Shown here one piece after another: positions 23,515 through 31,318 of a DNA stretch of 31,685 bases. A model generated the notes under the pieces. That model saw only the letters and a list, made by a program, of their open reading frames with translations. It did no database searches and was not told the origin of the DNA. Position 1 is the stretch's first letter. Each line of letters begins with the position of its first letter. Source of the stretch: SIG607 sp045537575 (GTDB lineage Bacteria > Bacillota > Clostridia > Oscillospirales > Acutalibacteraceae); assembly GCA_045537575.1 (NCBI GenBank), contig JAZSPU010000031.1, positions 1 to 31,685 of the forward strand, in the 5' to 3' direction. The position numbers and the translations under genes are program-made.

Positions 23515-24663
23515 TTAGTCCTCCTCTATATTTATCCATGTTTTTTGTTTGCTGCTTTCAATGATTTTTTCTGTGAGCTTTACTATATAAGCGGCATCTT
23601 CGAGAGTCGAATAAATTCTTTCTCCCTGTTTGCCGTCGTATAGATATTTGTAAAAGGCATAGAAATTGCCTTTGAAGGCATCGTTCCAGCCTTCAGGATG
23701 TCCCATAGCAAGATTGGTATAGGGCTTTACCTCATTAGAGATAAGATTTGGGTTTCTGATAACAACGCTATTGTCACCGCCGCGTCTGCCTATCCACATT
23801 CTGTCGTTCTGCTCCTGACTCCATCCGTATGAAAGAAGGGAACCGTTGATTTCAAAGCTGAAGTCACAACCGTGACCTGCGGCAGCTTCGGTTACGTGGA
23901 AGACACCGGTAGCGCCTTTGTCGGTCTTAAATAAAACCGCTGCATAGTCTTCATTCTTTACGGGAACTTCAATATAATCTTCACTAACAGCATCCTTAAA
24001 GGTTTCCTGCTGCTGTGCGGGTTTCTTTCTTACGGGAATTACCGTTACGGCATCACCCATAACACTTACGATTTTGTGTCCCGTTATGTGCTGAATTATA
24101 TCCATCCAATGTGAACCGATATCGGCAACACAGCAAGAATTTCCTGCAACCTCGGGTTCAAGTCTCCAGCTGTAGTCGGTATCGTACATAAGCCAGTCCT
24201 GATTATAATAGCCTGTAATAATGCGAATGTCACCGGCTTCGCCCTTTTTGATACGGGCTCTGATTTCCTGAACTAAAGGATTCATTCTGTAGTTAAAGTT
24301 TACAGCCGCCTCAACTTCGGGAAATTCCTTCTTTACTGCAAGAAGCTTTTTAGCCTGTTCATAGTTCATAGTAAGAGGCTTTTCGCTGAAAAGATGTTTT
24401 CCGCTGCGGATAATCTTTTCATTTATTTCCATATGTAAGAAGTTGGGAGTGCAGTTGTGAACAGCATCAATATCCTTGTCGCTGAGCATTTCGTCAACAC
24501 TTGCATAAACCTTTTCAATGCCGTATGCATCGGCTTTTTGTTTTGCAAGTTCATAGTTAGTATCTGCAACAGCGCAAAGCTGACAGATTCCGATACGTCT
24601 TATGGCTTCAATATGGCTTTCGCCGATATAACCCATACCGATAATTCCGACTCTTATCTTCAT
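23515..24663 (-). CDS. Gfo/Idh/MocA-family oxidoreductase
   Basis: The product is a 382-aa NAD(P)-dependent sugar/cyclitol dehydrogenase. The N-terminal Rossmann fold has GIIGMGYIG (residues 6-14) and the family lysine in SEKPLTMN (Lys95). The C-terminal domain has the catalytic DIGSHWMD (Asp181...His185). Members oxidise inositols, glucosides, amino sugars or their derivatives; the substrate cannot be read off. It lies upstream of the isomerase-like gene in the same transcript, behind a good promoter and divergent from the AraC gene. This suggests oxidation and isomerisation of the same compound. The Shine-Dalgarno (GGGGAG) is about 11 bp from the ATG. Confidence 0.9.
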   Translation of the reverse strand: MKIRVGIIGMGYIGESHIEAIRRIGICQLCAVADTNYELAKQKADAYGIEKVYASVDEMLSDKDIDAVHNCTPNFLHMEINEKIIRSGKHLFSEKPLTMNYEQAKKLLAVKKEFPEVEAAVNFNYRMNPLVQEIRARIKKGEAGDIRIITGYYNQDWLMYDTDYSWRLEPEVAGNSCCVADIGSHWMDIIQHITGHKIVSVMGDAVTVIPVRKKPAQQQETFKDAVSEDYIEVPVKNEDYAAVLFKTDKGATGVFHVTEAAAGHGCDFSFEINGSLLSYGWSQEQNDRMWIGRRGGDNSVVIRNPNLISNEVKPYTNLAMGHPEGWNDAFKGNFYAFYKYLYDGKQGERIYSTLEDAAYIVKLTEKIIESSKQKTWINIEED

Positions 24664-24706
24664 AGTGCGTACATCTCCCCATTTAATTTTTTTGTTGTTT
24701 CAATTA

Positions 24707-24735
24707 ATTTTATCAAATAAATTATTGCTCTGCAA
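24707..24735 (-). promoter_or_regulatory. Promoter of the dehydrogenase-isomerase pair
   Basis: On the minus strand, TTGCAG (24735-24730), 17 bp and TAAAAT (24712-24707) fit sigma-A. The leader to the ATG is about 40 nt. The 41 bp between this -35 and the AraC -35 are the natural place for an AraC operator. CGGTT (24738-24742) and AACCG (24771-24775) form an inverted pair there. Confidence 0.65.
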
Positions 24736-24776
24736 TGCGGTTTTTGGGTAGTTTTTTCCTAAAAATTTGCAACCGA

Positions 24777-24805
24777 TTGACAAATATAAAAAATTGTGTT
24801 ATACA
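24777..24805 (+). promoter_or_regulatory. Promoter of the AraC-family gene
   Basis: TTGACA (24777-24782), a 17-bp spacer and TATACA (24800-24805) form a good sigma-A promoter. The GTG start at 24833 follows, with GAGGTG 8 bp upstream of it. Confidence 0.75.
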
Positions 24806-24832
24806 TAAACTCGTGAGCGAGGTGTATTTTTT

Positions 24833-25639
24833 GTGTTCTTTCAACCGATTGTACTTGAAGAAAGCGGATTTAAGCTTAAACAACTTCGAAATGCAGAGTT
24901 TCCTATGCATTGGCATAGTGATATAGAAATTCTTTACAGCAGGAAGGGTACCTTCTTTGTAGAAGACGAAGAAAATAAATACGAGGTTAATGACGGTGAC
25001 GTTATTTTTGTAGGCAGCTGTCAGCCCCATTGTCTTTCGTCGGAAGGTATGGTGGACGGCAATATTATAAGTCTGGGCTTTCCTTTTTTTGGAAACGAGT
25101 TTGATGAAATAAGAAATATGCAATTTGATGACCCTGTTTTAAGAAATAATCAAGCGGTCAGGGAGGAGTTTGATAAAATTACCAAGCTTAATGATGCTCC
25201 CAAAAGTCTTGCTAATGATATGGAAATGCGAGGAAGAATATATAATATAGTATCCATTCTTCTCAACGGACTGACAAGCACCGAAAAAATTACCAAGCGT
25301 CAACAGGAAAGACTTTTCGCTGTTTCTAAAATTCAAAAGGCGCTTGATTTCGTGGCGCTTCACTACAGCGAAAACATAACGGTAGAGGAAGCGGCGGCGG
25401 TTTCGGGATACGAAAAAAGTTCTTTTTGCCGAAGCTTTAAAAATGCTACCAATGCCACCTTCCATAATTATCTTAATATATACCGCATTAAAAAGGCAAG
25501 GGTGCTCCTTACCGAAAGTAATGACAGTATATCCACAATATCCTTTAGAGTAGGATTTACACAGCACAAAAATTTCTGCCGATTATTTAAAGAAATGAAC
25601 GGAACCTCTCCGTCAGAATACAGAAAAAAACATCGATAA
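24833..25639 (+). CDS. AraC-family transcription regulator, GTG start
   Basis: The product is 268 aa. The N-terminal cupin sensor (about residues 5-100) shows FPMHWHSDIEILYSRKGTFF and VNDGDVIFVGSCQPHCLS, typical of sugar-responsive AraC proteins. The C-terminal double helix-turn-helix (about 170-265) shows IQKALDFVALHYSENITVEE, VSGYEKSSFCRSFKNATN and ISTISFRVGFTQHKNFCRLF, then GTSPSEYRKKHR. It is transcribed divergently from the dehydrogenase-isomerase pair and convergently to the IolE-like gene, so these are its likely targets. The start is GTG at 24833. The stop lies inside the downstream terminator stem. Confidence 0.92.
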   Translation: MFFQPIVLEESGFKLKQLRNAEFPMHWHSDIEILYSRKGTFFVEDEENKYEVNDGDVIFVGSCQPHCLSSEGMVDGNIISLGFPFFGNEFDEIRNMQFDDPVLRNNQAVREEFDKITKLNDAPKSLANDMEMRGRIYNIVSILLNGLTSTEKITKRQQERLFAVSKIQKALDFVALHYSENITVEEAAAVSGYEKSSFCRSFKNATNATFHNYLNIYRIKKARVLLTESNDSISTISFRVGFTQHKNFCRLFKEMNGTSPSEYRKKHR

Positions 25640-25661
25640 GTATTTCACTTATCGATGTTTT
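25627..25661 (+). terminator. Bidirectional terminator, 15-bp perfect stem
   Basis: AAAACATCGATAAGT (25627-25641) pairs perfectly with ACTTATCGATGTTTT (25647-25661) over a 5-nt loop. A-runs on the left and T-rich sequence on the right allow termination both ways. It contains the AraC stop codon and lies 4 bp beyond the stop of the IolE-like gene. Confidence 0.9.
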
Positions 25662-25665
25662 ACTT

Positions 25666-26487
25666 TTAATAGTTGTTAAGTAAGAAGTTGTAGTTGTTTC
25701 TGGCAGACTCTGCATTGCTGACAGGAGCTTTATCAAGCTCTTCACAAAGAGGTCCATCGTAGCCAACACCCTTAAGAATATCAAAGATGCTTCTAAAGTC
25801 AACACAACCGGTACCGAGTTCGCAGAAGTTGGAGTAAACCTCCATGCCTGCACTTGCGTAACCTTCGGATTTGATTTCAGGACTCTTTATATCCTTGAAG
25901 TGAGTAAAGTTAACGCGGTCAGCGTATTCTCTGACAACTTCAACAGGATCGCAAGAAGCGGCGGTAAGGTGAGCAGTATCGGGAGCGAACTGAATGGTCT
26001 TGCTGTCAAGATTTCTGAGTATGTTGTCAATTTCTTCCTTATACATTACCCAAGTGTTGTGATGGGGATGAAGGTTGGACATAATGTCAAACTCTCTGGT
26101 CTTTTCAGCAAACTTCTTGATTAAGTTAAATTCGTACTCTAAATTCTCGGCATCCATAACCTCAGGTCTGCCGTTGGTTGCCTGAAGACAGATTCTCTTA
26201 ACACCAAGCTCTGCAATAAATTCCAATTCTTTTTCGAGATTTACGAAAAGTTCATCCTCTTTTCCTTTATAGGGAATATGGAAGTAGAAACTTACGGGAT
26301 TAAGGTCGTAACGCTTAAGAACTTCCTTATAAGCGTCTAAATCAAGGTCAAAAGCATAAATAGCTGCTTTAACGCTTTCAAAACTTTTATAACCTATTTC
26401 GGTAACTTCTTTAGCTGCAAGTTCCATCTGTTCTCTGGTTTGTGTACCCCACGGCCAAATGGCAGCGGTAATTCTTGAATTATCCAT
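25666..26487 (-). CDS. IolE-like sugar isomerase/dehydratase (AP-endonuclease-2 fold)
   Basis: The product is a 273-aa TIM barrel of the AP_endonuc_2/IolE superfamily. Likely metal-ligand motifs are HPHHNTW (140-146), FAPDTAHL (Asp170/His173), FTHFKDI (His196) and CEELDKAP (Glu249/Glu250). ELGTGCVDF is the family's usual G-x-G-x-x-DF loop. IolE dehydrates scyllo-inosose in inositol breakdown; other members epimerise keto-sugars or cleave 3-keto-glycosides. No other iol gene was recognised here, so the exact reaction is open. It has its own promoter and terminators. AGGAGG precedes the ATG. Confidence 0.85.
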   Translation of the reverse strand: MDNSRITAAIWPWGTQTREQMELAAKEVTEIGYKSFESVKAAIYAFDLDLDAYKEVLKRYDLNPVSFYFHIPYKGKEDELFVNLEKELEFIAELGVKRICLQATNGRPEVMDAENLEYEFNLIKKFAEKTREFDIMSNLHPHHNTWVMYKEEIDNILRNLDSKTIQFAPDTAHLTAASCDPVEVVREYADRVNFTHFKDIKSPEIKSEGYASAGMEVYSNFCELGTGCVDFRSIFDILKGVGYDGPLCEELDKAPVSNAESARNNYNFLLNNY

Positions 26488-26521
26488 AATATTTGCCTCC
26501 TGTTTTTAATTTTATACATAT

Positions 26522-26550
26522 ATTATAGTTAATTCGGTGTGTTTGCACAA
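26522..26550 (-). promoter_or_regulatory. Promoter of the IolE-like gene
   Basis: On the minus strand, a perfect TATAAT (26527-26522) lies 17 bp from TTGTGC (26550-26545). The -35 region is itself part of the dyad TTTGCACAA, which could be an operator. The leader is about 30 nt. Confidence 0.6.
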
Positions 26551-26587
26551 TATCTATTCGTGCTTTCTCTTTCTTAAAAATTTGCAT

Positions 26588-26622
26588 AAAAGGGATGTAT
26601 TCCGTCGGAATACATCCCTTTT
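26588..26622 (-). terminator. Terminator of the metallophosphoesterase pair
   Basis: A perfect 16-bp inverted repeat (26588-26603 with 26607-26622, core AAAAGGGATGTATTCC) with a 3-nt loop lies 1 bp beyond the stop of the minus-strand phosphoesterase. The closing T4 and the later T-run serve as the tail. Confidence 0.88.
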
Positions 26623-26623
26623 T

Positions 26624-27628
26624 TTAAAAATTAAGTTTATAGGTACGGTCTTTGATTTCAACGCCGTTTTGATATTTGCGTTCCTTGGTTGCGTCATATT
26701 CTATGCCACAAATCCACTGCGCCTTCATGCCTTGTATTTTAAGTAAACCGTCATCATCAATGGTAACGATAGCATACATAGGTCTGTCGGAATAGCGATA
26801 GTTGGAATGTTTTATTTCGCTAAGATTCTGTTTTCCTACTACTACGGGATTTTTGTTTTCGTCAAGCTCGTACAAGTCAACGATAGCATCCTCGGGGTAC
26901 GGTACCTTTTCATCTGCCAGATATCTTGTGGCGGTAATGCAGAAGTAAGCAACTTTATTTACAACCGTAAAGGCATCCATATGTAAGTCGCCGCATATAC
27001 ACATAACTGCCGTCTTTTTGTAGTTTTCAAGCAAATCACGAATTTCTTTACCGTTACCACAGTTAAAGTTAAAGGCGCCGCTTAAGGCGTGGTGGGTAAA
27101 GATAATTGCTTTGAGCCCCTTTTCCTGCGCTTCGTCAAGGGTTTCCTTAAGCCACTGCATTTGCACGGGGTGAACGTGGGCAACGTTTGTGTTACCGGGA
27201 CGGGCGCCGGTACGTCCGGGAGGAACGTGTTCCCACTCCTTTGTTTCGGGGTTAAAGGAATGGTTACTGTCAAGTCCAATTAGGCGAATATTCTTAACGT
27301 CGGTGTACCAGTAGGATGCATCGGGGTGAGGCTTATTTACGGGACGATTTGTAAGACGAGGGGTAATAAGCTCCATTGTATTGTCGGTGCTGCCCTCAAG
27401 CTCGTGATTTCCTACTACACCATAGCAGGGAAGGTCGTATTTGTTATTAAGATAAAGGTCGAATGCTTCAAGATTATTTATAGCATCTGCTGAAAAGTCA
27501 CCGCATTGAAAACAGAAGTCAACCTTTTCTTCCTTTGCTTTTTTTAGCATAATATCTAAATCGTTTAAGGTGGAAGCATAGGTGCCTTTGCAATAGTGAA
27601 AGTCGGAAAACAAAAGGAATTTAATCAT
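26624..27628 (-). CDS. Cytosolic metallophosphoesterase, GDLH variant
   Basis: The product is 334 aa of the calcineurin-like phosphoesterase family, with no signal peptide or membrane segment. Motifs are Asp9/His11 (FSDFHY), Asp44 (QCGDFSAD), Asn74/His75 (GNHELEG) and His179/His180 (FTHHALSG). The usual final GHxH is GDLH (213-216), so one expected metal-ligand His is Asp. An Ala/Pro/Gly-rich stretch (HVPPGRTGARPGNTN) marks a loop shared with the neighbour. It follows its paralog by 10 bp with GAGG before the ATG. It probably hydrolyses a phosphate mono- or diester; the substrate is unknown. Confidence 0.87.
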   Translation of the reverse strand: MIKFLLFSDFHYCKGTYASTLNDLDIMLKKAKEEKVDFCFQCGDFSADAINNLEAFDLYLNNKYDLPCYGVVGNHELEGSTDNTMELITPRLTNRPVNKPHPDASYWYTDVKNIRLIGLDSNHSFNPETKEWEHVPPGRTGARPGNTNVAHVHPVQMQWLKETLDEAQEKGLKAIIFTHHALSGAFNFNCGNGKEIRDLLENYKKTAVMCICGDLHMDAFTVVNKVAYFCITATRYLADEKVPYPEDAIVDLYELDENKNPVVVGKQNLSEIKHSNYRYSDRPMYAIVTIDDDGLLKIQGMKAQWICGIEYDATKERKYQNGVEIKDRTYKLNF

Positions 27629-27638
27629 AATTTATACC

Positions 27639-28598
27639 TCACTTTAGTTTAAAAGTGTTGTCGCTGATATAGGTGTGAACACCAAGAGTTTTAAGGTGTT
27701 CTTCGTTTTCGGGGGCAACGCCGTCAAGCCAACAGCCTTCTTTGCCTTCAATGATAATTTCAAAATCATCGGTTATTGTTACCGTTGCGTAAAGGGGAAG
27801 ACCGTAGCGGTAGGGTTTAGAGTGCCAACAATCCCACCATCCCGTCATGCAGGAATTTACCGAAAAGAAAACCATATTATCAGCAGTTGCCGCGTGGTCG
27901 GTGTGATAATGTCCGTTTATTGACATAATAACCGTGTGAGGACGTTTGGCATTAACCTTATTAAACATAGCCCTTACTTTTTCAATATCATAAGATGGGG
28001 TAGGATTCTCCCATCCGCCTTCCTTAAATCCTGCGAAACCTGCGTGGGAAGCGGTTATGCAGTGAAGTCCTTTTTCACAGGCATCGTCAAGAACCTTTTC
28101 CAACCATTTAAGCTGATTTTCTCCAAGTACGTGGCGGGGTTCGTTTTCAGGGGGCGCTTCACCCATACCGGGAGGGGCGTGTTTTATTATACCTTCTTTT
28201 GGGAAATATGAATGATTAGTGTCAATAAAAATAAATCTGTAACCACCTTTATCAACGTAAAAATAGGTGACGTCACCGTTTCCTACCTTGCCGTCTTCGG
28301 TGCCCCAAACAACGTTTTCATCGTTAGTAAGGCGAGGGGTAACAAAGTCAAAGGTATTATCAACCGATTCGGTATCGTGGTTGCCATAAGTGCCGTAAAC
28401 CTTTAAATCGTATTTGTTACTAAGTAAGGTTTCTGAAAGTTCGGTAAACTCCGTCCACTTACGTGTAAGGTCGCCACAGTGCATAATGAACTCGCTGTTC
28501 TTTGCTTTTGCGCTTTCTATTATTTCTTCAACGTGTTCGTGCCTTGCAAAATTTCTGTCGTAATGCAAATCGGAAAAAACCGTAAATTTTATACTCAT
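27639..28598 (-). CDS. Cytosolic metallophosphoesterase, tandem paralog
   Basis: The product is 319 aa, with no signal peptide. All five family motifs are present: Asp10/His12 (FSDLHYDRN), Asp43 (HCGDLTRK), Asn73/His74 (GNHDTES), His185 (ASHAGFAG) and GHYH (229-232). It is clearly related to the next gene (shared TPRLTN, PPG and the layout of the C-terminal beta strands), so the two arose by duplication and were kept together. The first gene of the pair, it has a promoter and a moderate Shine-Dalgarno (AAGGAAGTG) just upstream. The place beside sugar-type enzymes suggests a phosphorylated sugar or cyclitol ester, by inference only. Confidence 0.87.
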   Translation of the reverse strand: MSIKFTVFSDLHYDRNFARHEHVEEIIESAKAKNSEFIMHCGDLTRKWTEFTELSETLLSNKYDLKVYGTYGNHDTESVDNTFDFVTPRLTNDENVVWGTEDGKVGNGDVTYFYVDKGGYRFIFIDTNHSYFPKEGIIKHAPPGMGEAPPENEPRHVLGENQLKWLEKVLDDACEKGLHCITASHAGFAGFKEGGWENPTPSYDIEKVRAMFNKVNAKRPHTVIMSINGHYHTDHAATADNMVFFSVNSCMTGWWDCWHSKPYRYGLPLYATVTITDDFEIIIEGKEGCWLDGVAPENEEHLKTLGVHTYISDNTFKLK

Positions 28599-28618
28599 AT
28601 AATCACTTCCTTAACATT

Positions 28619-28646
28619 ATTATACAGTACGAAAATAAAAAGTAAA
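28619..28646 (-). promoter_or_regulatory. Promoter of the metallophosphoesterase pair
   Basis: On the minus strand, TTTACT (28646-28641), a 16-bp spacer and a perfect TATAAT (28624-28619) lie about 20 bp upstream of the ATG. The remaining sequence 28647-28733 shows no gene, only two GACGCC copies near 28714-28728. Confidence 0.6.
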
Positions 28647-28733
28647 GTGAAATAATATAAATGTTTTATAGAATTGGTTTTCACATTTTTAATAAAAAAC
28701 TATGACGCCTTCCATAAAGAAGACGCCATGAAA

Positions 28734-29010
28734 CGGGAGTTGTTCTTAGGGATAAAATGCCTAAAAAAGCAAATTTTTGCGTTCTAATGTGTTAAAAAGC
28801 CGTGGTATGCGTCAGCATTACCACGGCTTTTCGCCTTTTATTCCACTAAAAATTTATCTTTTTTAGGTGCGAAGCAGTTTTGTAAGAATAAATTTGTTTC
28901 GATTTTGAAGTTGCGAAAACGCAGTAATACTTTGTGTCTTACAAGTTTTCAAAACAAGAAAGCGTACAAATTTATCTGAAAAACCTATTTGTCCCTAAGA
29001 ACAACTCCCG
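28734..29010. mobile_element. MITE-like element with 23-bp terminal inverted repeats
   Basis: CGGGAGTTGTTCTTAGGGA begins the left end (28734-28756). Its reverse complement closes the right end (28988-29010); 22 of 23 positions match. The 277 bp inside hold no convincing ORF but several complementary segments: a strong central hairpin (28795-28831), CTAAAAAAG...AAATTTT against AAAATTTATCTTTTTTAG, TTGTAAGA against TCTTACAA, and ATAAATTTGT against ACAAATTTAT. This fits a non-autonomous transposon-like repeat or a structured RNA. No target-site duplication is obvious and no transposase is present. A second copy elsewhere in the genome would decide. Confidence 0.55.
28795..28831. terminator. Strong hairpin, terminator-like on both strands
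   Basis: AAAAGCCGTGGTA (28795-28807) pairs with TACCACGGCTTTT (28819-28831). The stem extends inward by TGC/GCA with one bulged T. T-runs follow on both strands. It can end nfnAB transcripts coming from the minus strand and lies at the heart of the inverted-repeat element. Confidence 0.7.
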
Positions 29011-29025
29011 AATAGGATTTTAATT

Positions 29026-30420
29026 TTATTTATTTTGAATGTATTCATCAATTGCCTTTGCGGCGGTTTTTCCTGCGCCCATAGCCGATATTACCGTTGC
29101 GGCGCCCGTTACGGCGTCACCTCCGGCAAAAACTCCGACTTTACTGGTGGCTCCTGTGTTTTCCTCAACTATAATGCCACCGCGTTTATTTACGTCAAGT
29201 CCTTCGGTTGTATCCTTTATAAGTGGGTTAGGTGAGGTTCCTATAGAGATAACTACGGTATCAGTATCAAGGATAAATTCACTGTTTTCAATAGGTACAG
29301 GACTTCTTCTGCCTCTTTCATCGGGTTCACCAAGCTCCATTTTTATACACTTCATAGCCTTAACGAAGCCGTTATCGTCACCCAGAATTTCAATGGGGTT
29401 ATTAAGAAGCATAAATTCAACGCCTTCTTCAATAGCGTGTTCTACCTCTTCCTTTCTTGCGGGAAGCTCATCCATACTTCTTCTATATACAATGTAAACC
29501 TTTTCGGCGCCAAGTCGCATAGCGGTTCGGGCAGCATCCATAGCAACGTTGCCTCCGCCCACAACGGCAACCTTTCCACCCTTCATAATCGGGGTGGTGG
29601 GATTTTCAAGATATGATTTCATAAGGTTGCTTCGGGTTAAAAACTCGTTAGCCGAATAAACACCCTTTAGGGTTTCTCCCTTTATTCCCATAAAGGAGGG
29701 AAGTCCTGCTCCCGACCCGATAAATACCGCTTCAAAGCCCATTTCGAAAAGTTCGTCAACGGTAAGGGTTTTACCTATTATAATATTAGTATTGATTTCA
29801 ACACCCATAGCGCAAAGGTTGTCGATTTCTTTTTGTACTATTTTTTTAGGAAGTCTGAATTCGGGAATACCGTAAACAAGCACACCGCCTGCGGTATGCA
29901 ATGCTTCAAAAACAGATACTTTATATCCCATTCTTGCCAAATCGCCTGCGCAGGTAAGTCCTGAAGGTCCGCTGCCGATAATGGCTACTTTGTGTCCGTT
30001 GGACACTATATTAATCGGTGCGGTTTGACTGTGAGCGTTGTGCCAATCGGCAACGAAACGTTCAAGTCTGCCAATTCCTACACTTTCACCCTTAATTCCT
30101 CTTACACAGTTTGCTTCGCATTGCTTTTCCTGAGGACAAACACGTCCGCAAACGGCGGGAAGGGAGGAAGACTGACTTATAATTTCATAAGCGCCCTCGA
30201 AATCACATTCCTTTATTTTTTCAATAAAAGCGGGAATGTGAATGTTTACGGGACAACCTTGAACACAGGGCATATTTTTGCAGTTTAAACAACGTAAAGC
30301 CTCGCTGACTGCGGTTTCTTCACCGTAACCTAAAGCAACCTCATCAAAGTTTTTGTTTCTTATTTGAGGCTTCTGACAAGGCATAGGGTTTTTAACGTTA
30401 CTCATATTAGGCTTACTCAT
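29026..30420 (-). CDS. nfnB: NfnB / GltD-like FAD iron-sulfur oxidoreductase subunit
   Basis: The product is 464 aa. N-terminal Cys motifs for two [4Fe-4S] clusters are CLNCKNMPCVQGCP and CGRVCPQEKQCEANC. A GltD-type FAD fold (IIGSGPSGLTCAGDLARMGY) and an NAD(P) fold (VVGGGNVAMDAARTAMRLG) follow; the end is GAATVISAMGAGKTAAKAID. No glutamate synthase large subunit adjoins, but nfnA does. This favours NADH-dependent reduced ferredoxin:NADP+ oxidoreductase (electron bifurcating) over GltBD. The start ATG at 30420 has GGAGG 9 bp upstream; upstream in-frame Met codons sit inside nfnA. It overlaps nfnA by 8 bp. Confidence 0.88.
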   Translation of the reverse strand: MSKPNMSNVKNPMPCQKPQIRNKNFDEVALGYGEETAVSEALRCLNCKNMPCVQGCPVNIHIPAFIEKIKECDFEGAYEIISQSSSLPAVCGRVCPQEKQCEANCVRGIKGESVGIGRLERFVADWHNAHSQTAPINIVSNGHKVAIIGSGPSGLTCAGDLARMGYKVSVFEALHTAGGVLVYGIPEFRLPKKIVQKEIDNLCAMGVEINTNIIIGKTLTVDELFEMGFEAVFIGSGAGLPSFMGIKGETLKGVYSANEFLTRSNLMKSYLENPTTPIMKGGKVAVVGGGNVAMDAARTAMRLGAEKVYIVYRRSMDELPARKEEVEHAIEEGVEFMLLNNPIEILGDDNGFVKAMKCIKMELGEPDERGRRSPVPIENSEFILDTDTVVISIGTSPNPLIKDTTEGLDVNKRGGIIVEENTGATSKVGVFAGGDAVTGAATVISAMGAGKTAAKAIDEYIQNK

Positions 30421-31276
30421 TTTCGTTTGCCTCCTTTTTAAAGAGGTTGCAGGTTGACTCATATGCGTGTTTCTCAAAATCCTTATACATACTTGCTCGA
30501 CTCATGGCTTCGTCAAAGTCAACCTTGTAGCCGTCGAAATCGGGGCCGTCAACACAGGCAAATTTTATTGTTCTTTTGCCGTCTTCAATAAGAGAAAGCT
30601 TACATCCGCCGCACATTCCCGTGCCGTCTATCATTATGGGATTCATTGAAACGGTGCAGGGGATGTTATAGGGACGTACTGCCTCTACTACAAATTTCAT
30701 CATAATAAGGGGGCCTATAGTTATAACCTCGTCAAAGGTTTCACCGCCGCTGAGCATATGGTTTATGGGCATACAAACGTTGCCCTTTTCACCGTATGAG
30801 CCGTCGTCGGTCATAACAAAAAGCCTTTCGGAAGCGGCGCGGAATTCATTTTCCAAAATAAGAAGGTCTTTGTTTCTGAAACCTATTATACTGGTAACCG
30901 ATGCGCCCTGTTCTTTAAGCTTTTGGGCAATGGGCAGAGCAATGGCGCAGCCTACACCGCCGCCTACTATTAAAACCTTTTTAAGCTTTTCGGTTTTTGT
31001 GGGAATACCTAAGGGCCCTGCAAAGTCCTCAATATATTCGCCTTCCATCTTTTTTGAAAGGCGCAAGGTGGTCTCTCCAACTGTCTGAAAAATTATTTTT
31101 ACAGTACCGGCATTGCGGTCATATCCTGCAATTGTAAGGGGGATACGCTCACCGTCAGCGTCGGTTCTGAGTATAATAAACTGACCTGCCTGAGCTTTTT
31201 TTGCAACAAGCGGGGCGGATATATCCATCATTGTAACGGTAGGATTAAGTACTTTTTTGCTTACTATTTTATACAT
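30413..31276 (-). CDS. nfnA: NfnA / PyrK-like FAD [2Fe-2S] subunit
   Basis: The product is 287 aa of the dihydroorotate-dehydrogenase electron-transfer (sulfide dehydrogenase beta) family. An FAD-binding RIPLTIAGYDRN is followed by the NAD domain (VLIVGGGVGCAIALPIAQKL) and a C-terminal [2Fe-2S] site (GTGMCGGCKLSL...ACVDGPDFDG). With NfnB it should form the two-subunit NfnAB complex, transferring electrons among NADH, NADPH and ferredoxin in the cytosol. ATG at 31276 follows AAGGTG by about 8 bp; a GTG at 31285 is too close to that site. The last 8 bp overlap nfnB, so the two are coupled. Confidence 0.88.
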   Translation of the reverse strand: MYKIVSKKVLNPTVTMMDISAPLVAKKAQAGQFIILRTDADGERIPLTIAGYDRNAGTVKIIFQTVGETTLRLSKKMEGEYIEDFAGPLGIPTKTEKLKKVLIVGGGVGCAIALPIAQKLKEQGASVTSIIGFRNKDLLILENEFRAASERLFVMTDDGSYGEKGNVCMPINHMLSGGETFDEVITIGPLIMMKFVVEAVRPYNIPCTVSMNPIMIDGTGMCGGCKLSLIEDGKRTIKFACVDGPDFDGYKVDFDEAMSRASMYKDFEKHAYESTCNLFKKEANENE

Positions 31277-31309
31277 AGATTTCACCTTGGCAAATAAATA
31301 TAATCATAT

Positions 31310-31318
31310 ATTATCACA
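31310..31318 (-). promoter_or_regulatory. Weak candidate -10 for nfnAB
   Basis: On the minus strand TGTGATAAT is an extended -10 (TG, one base, GATAAT) about 35 bp from the nfnA ATG. No good -35 stands at 17 bp. A TTGACA at 31422-31417 lacks a matching -10. Promoter assignment is tentative. Confidence 0.3.

Noticed and set aside
30421..30477. Longer N-terminus for NfnB
   Set aside because: The extra 19 codons lie within the nfnA coding sequence and lack a Shine-Dalgarno; GGAGG sits 9 bp before the ATG at 30420.
29026..31276. Glutamate synthase small subunit (GltD) or PyrK/SudAB assignment
   Set aside because: No GltB or PyrD gene is adjacent, and the NfnA-type partner with a [2Fe-2S] site fits NfnAB better. 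Sulfide dehydrogenase SudAB is the same architecture and cannot be fully excluded.
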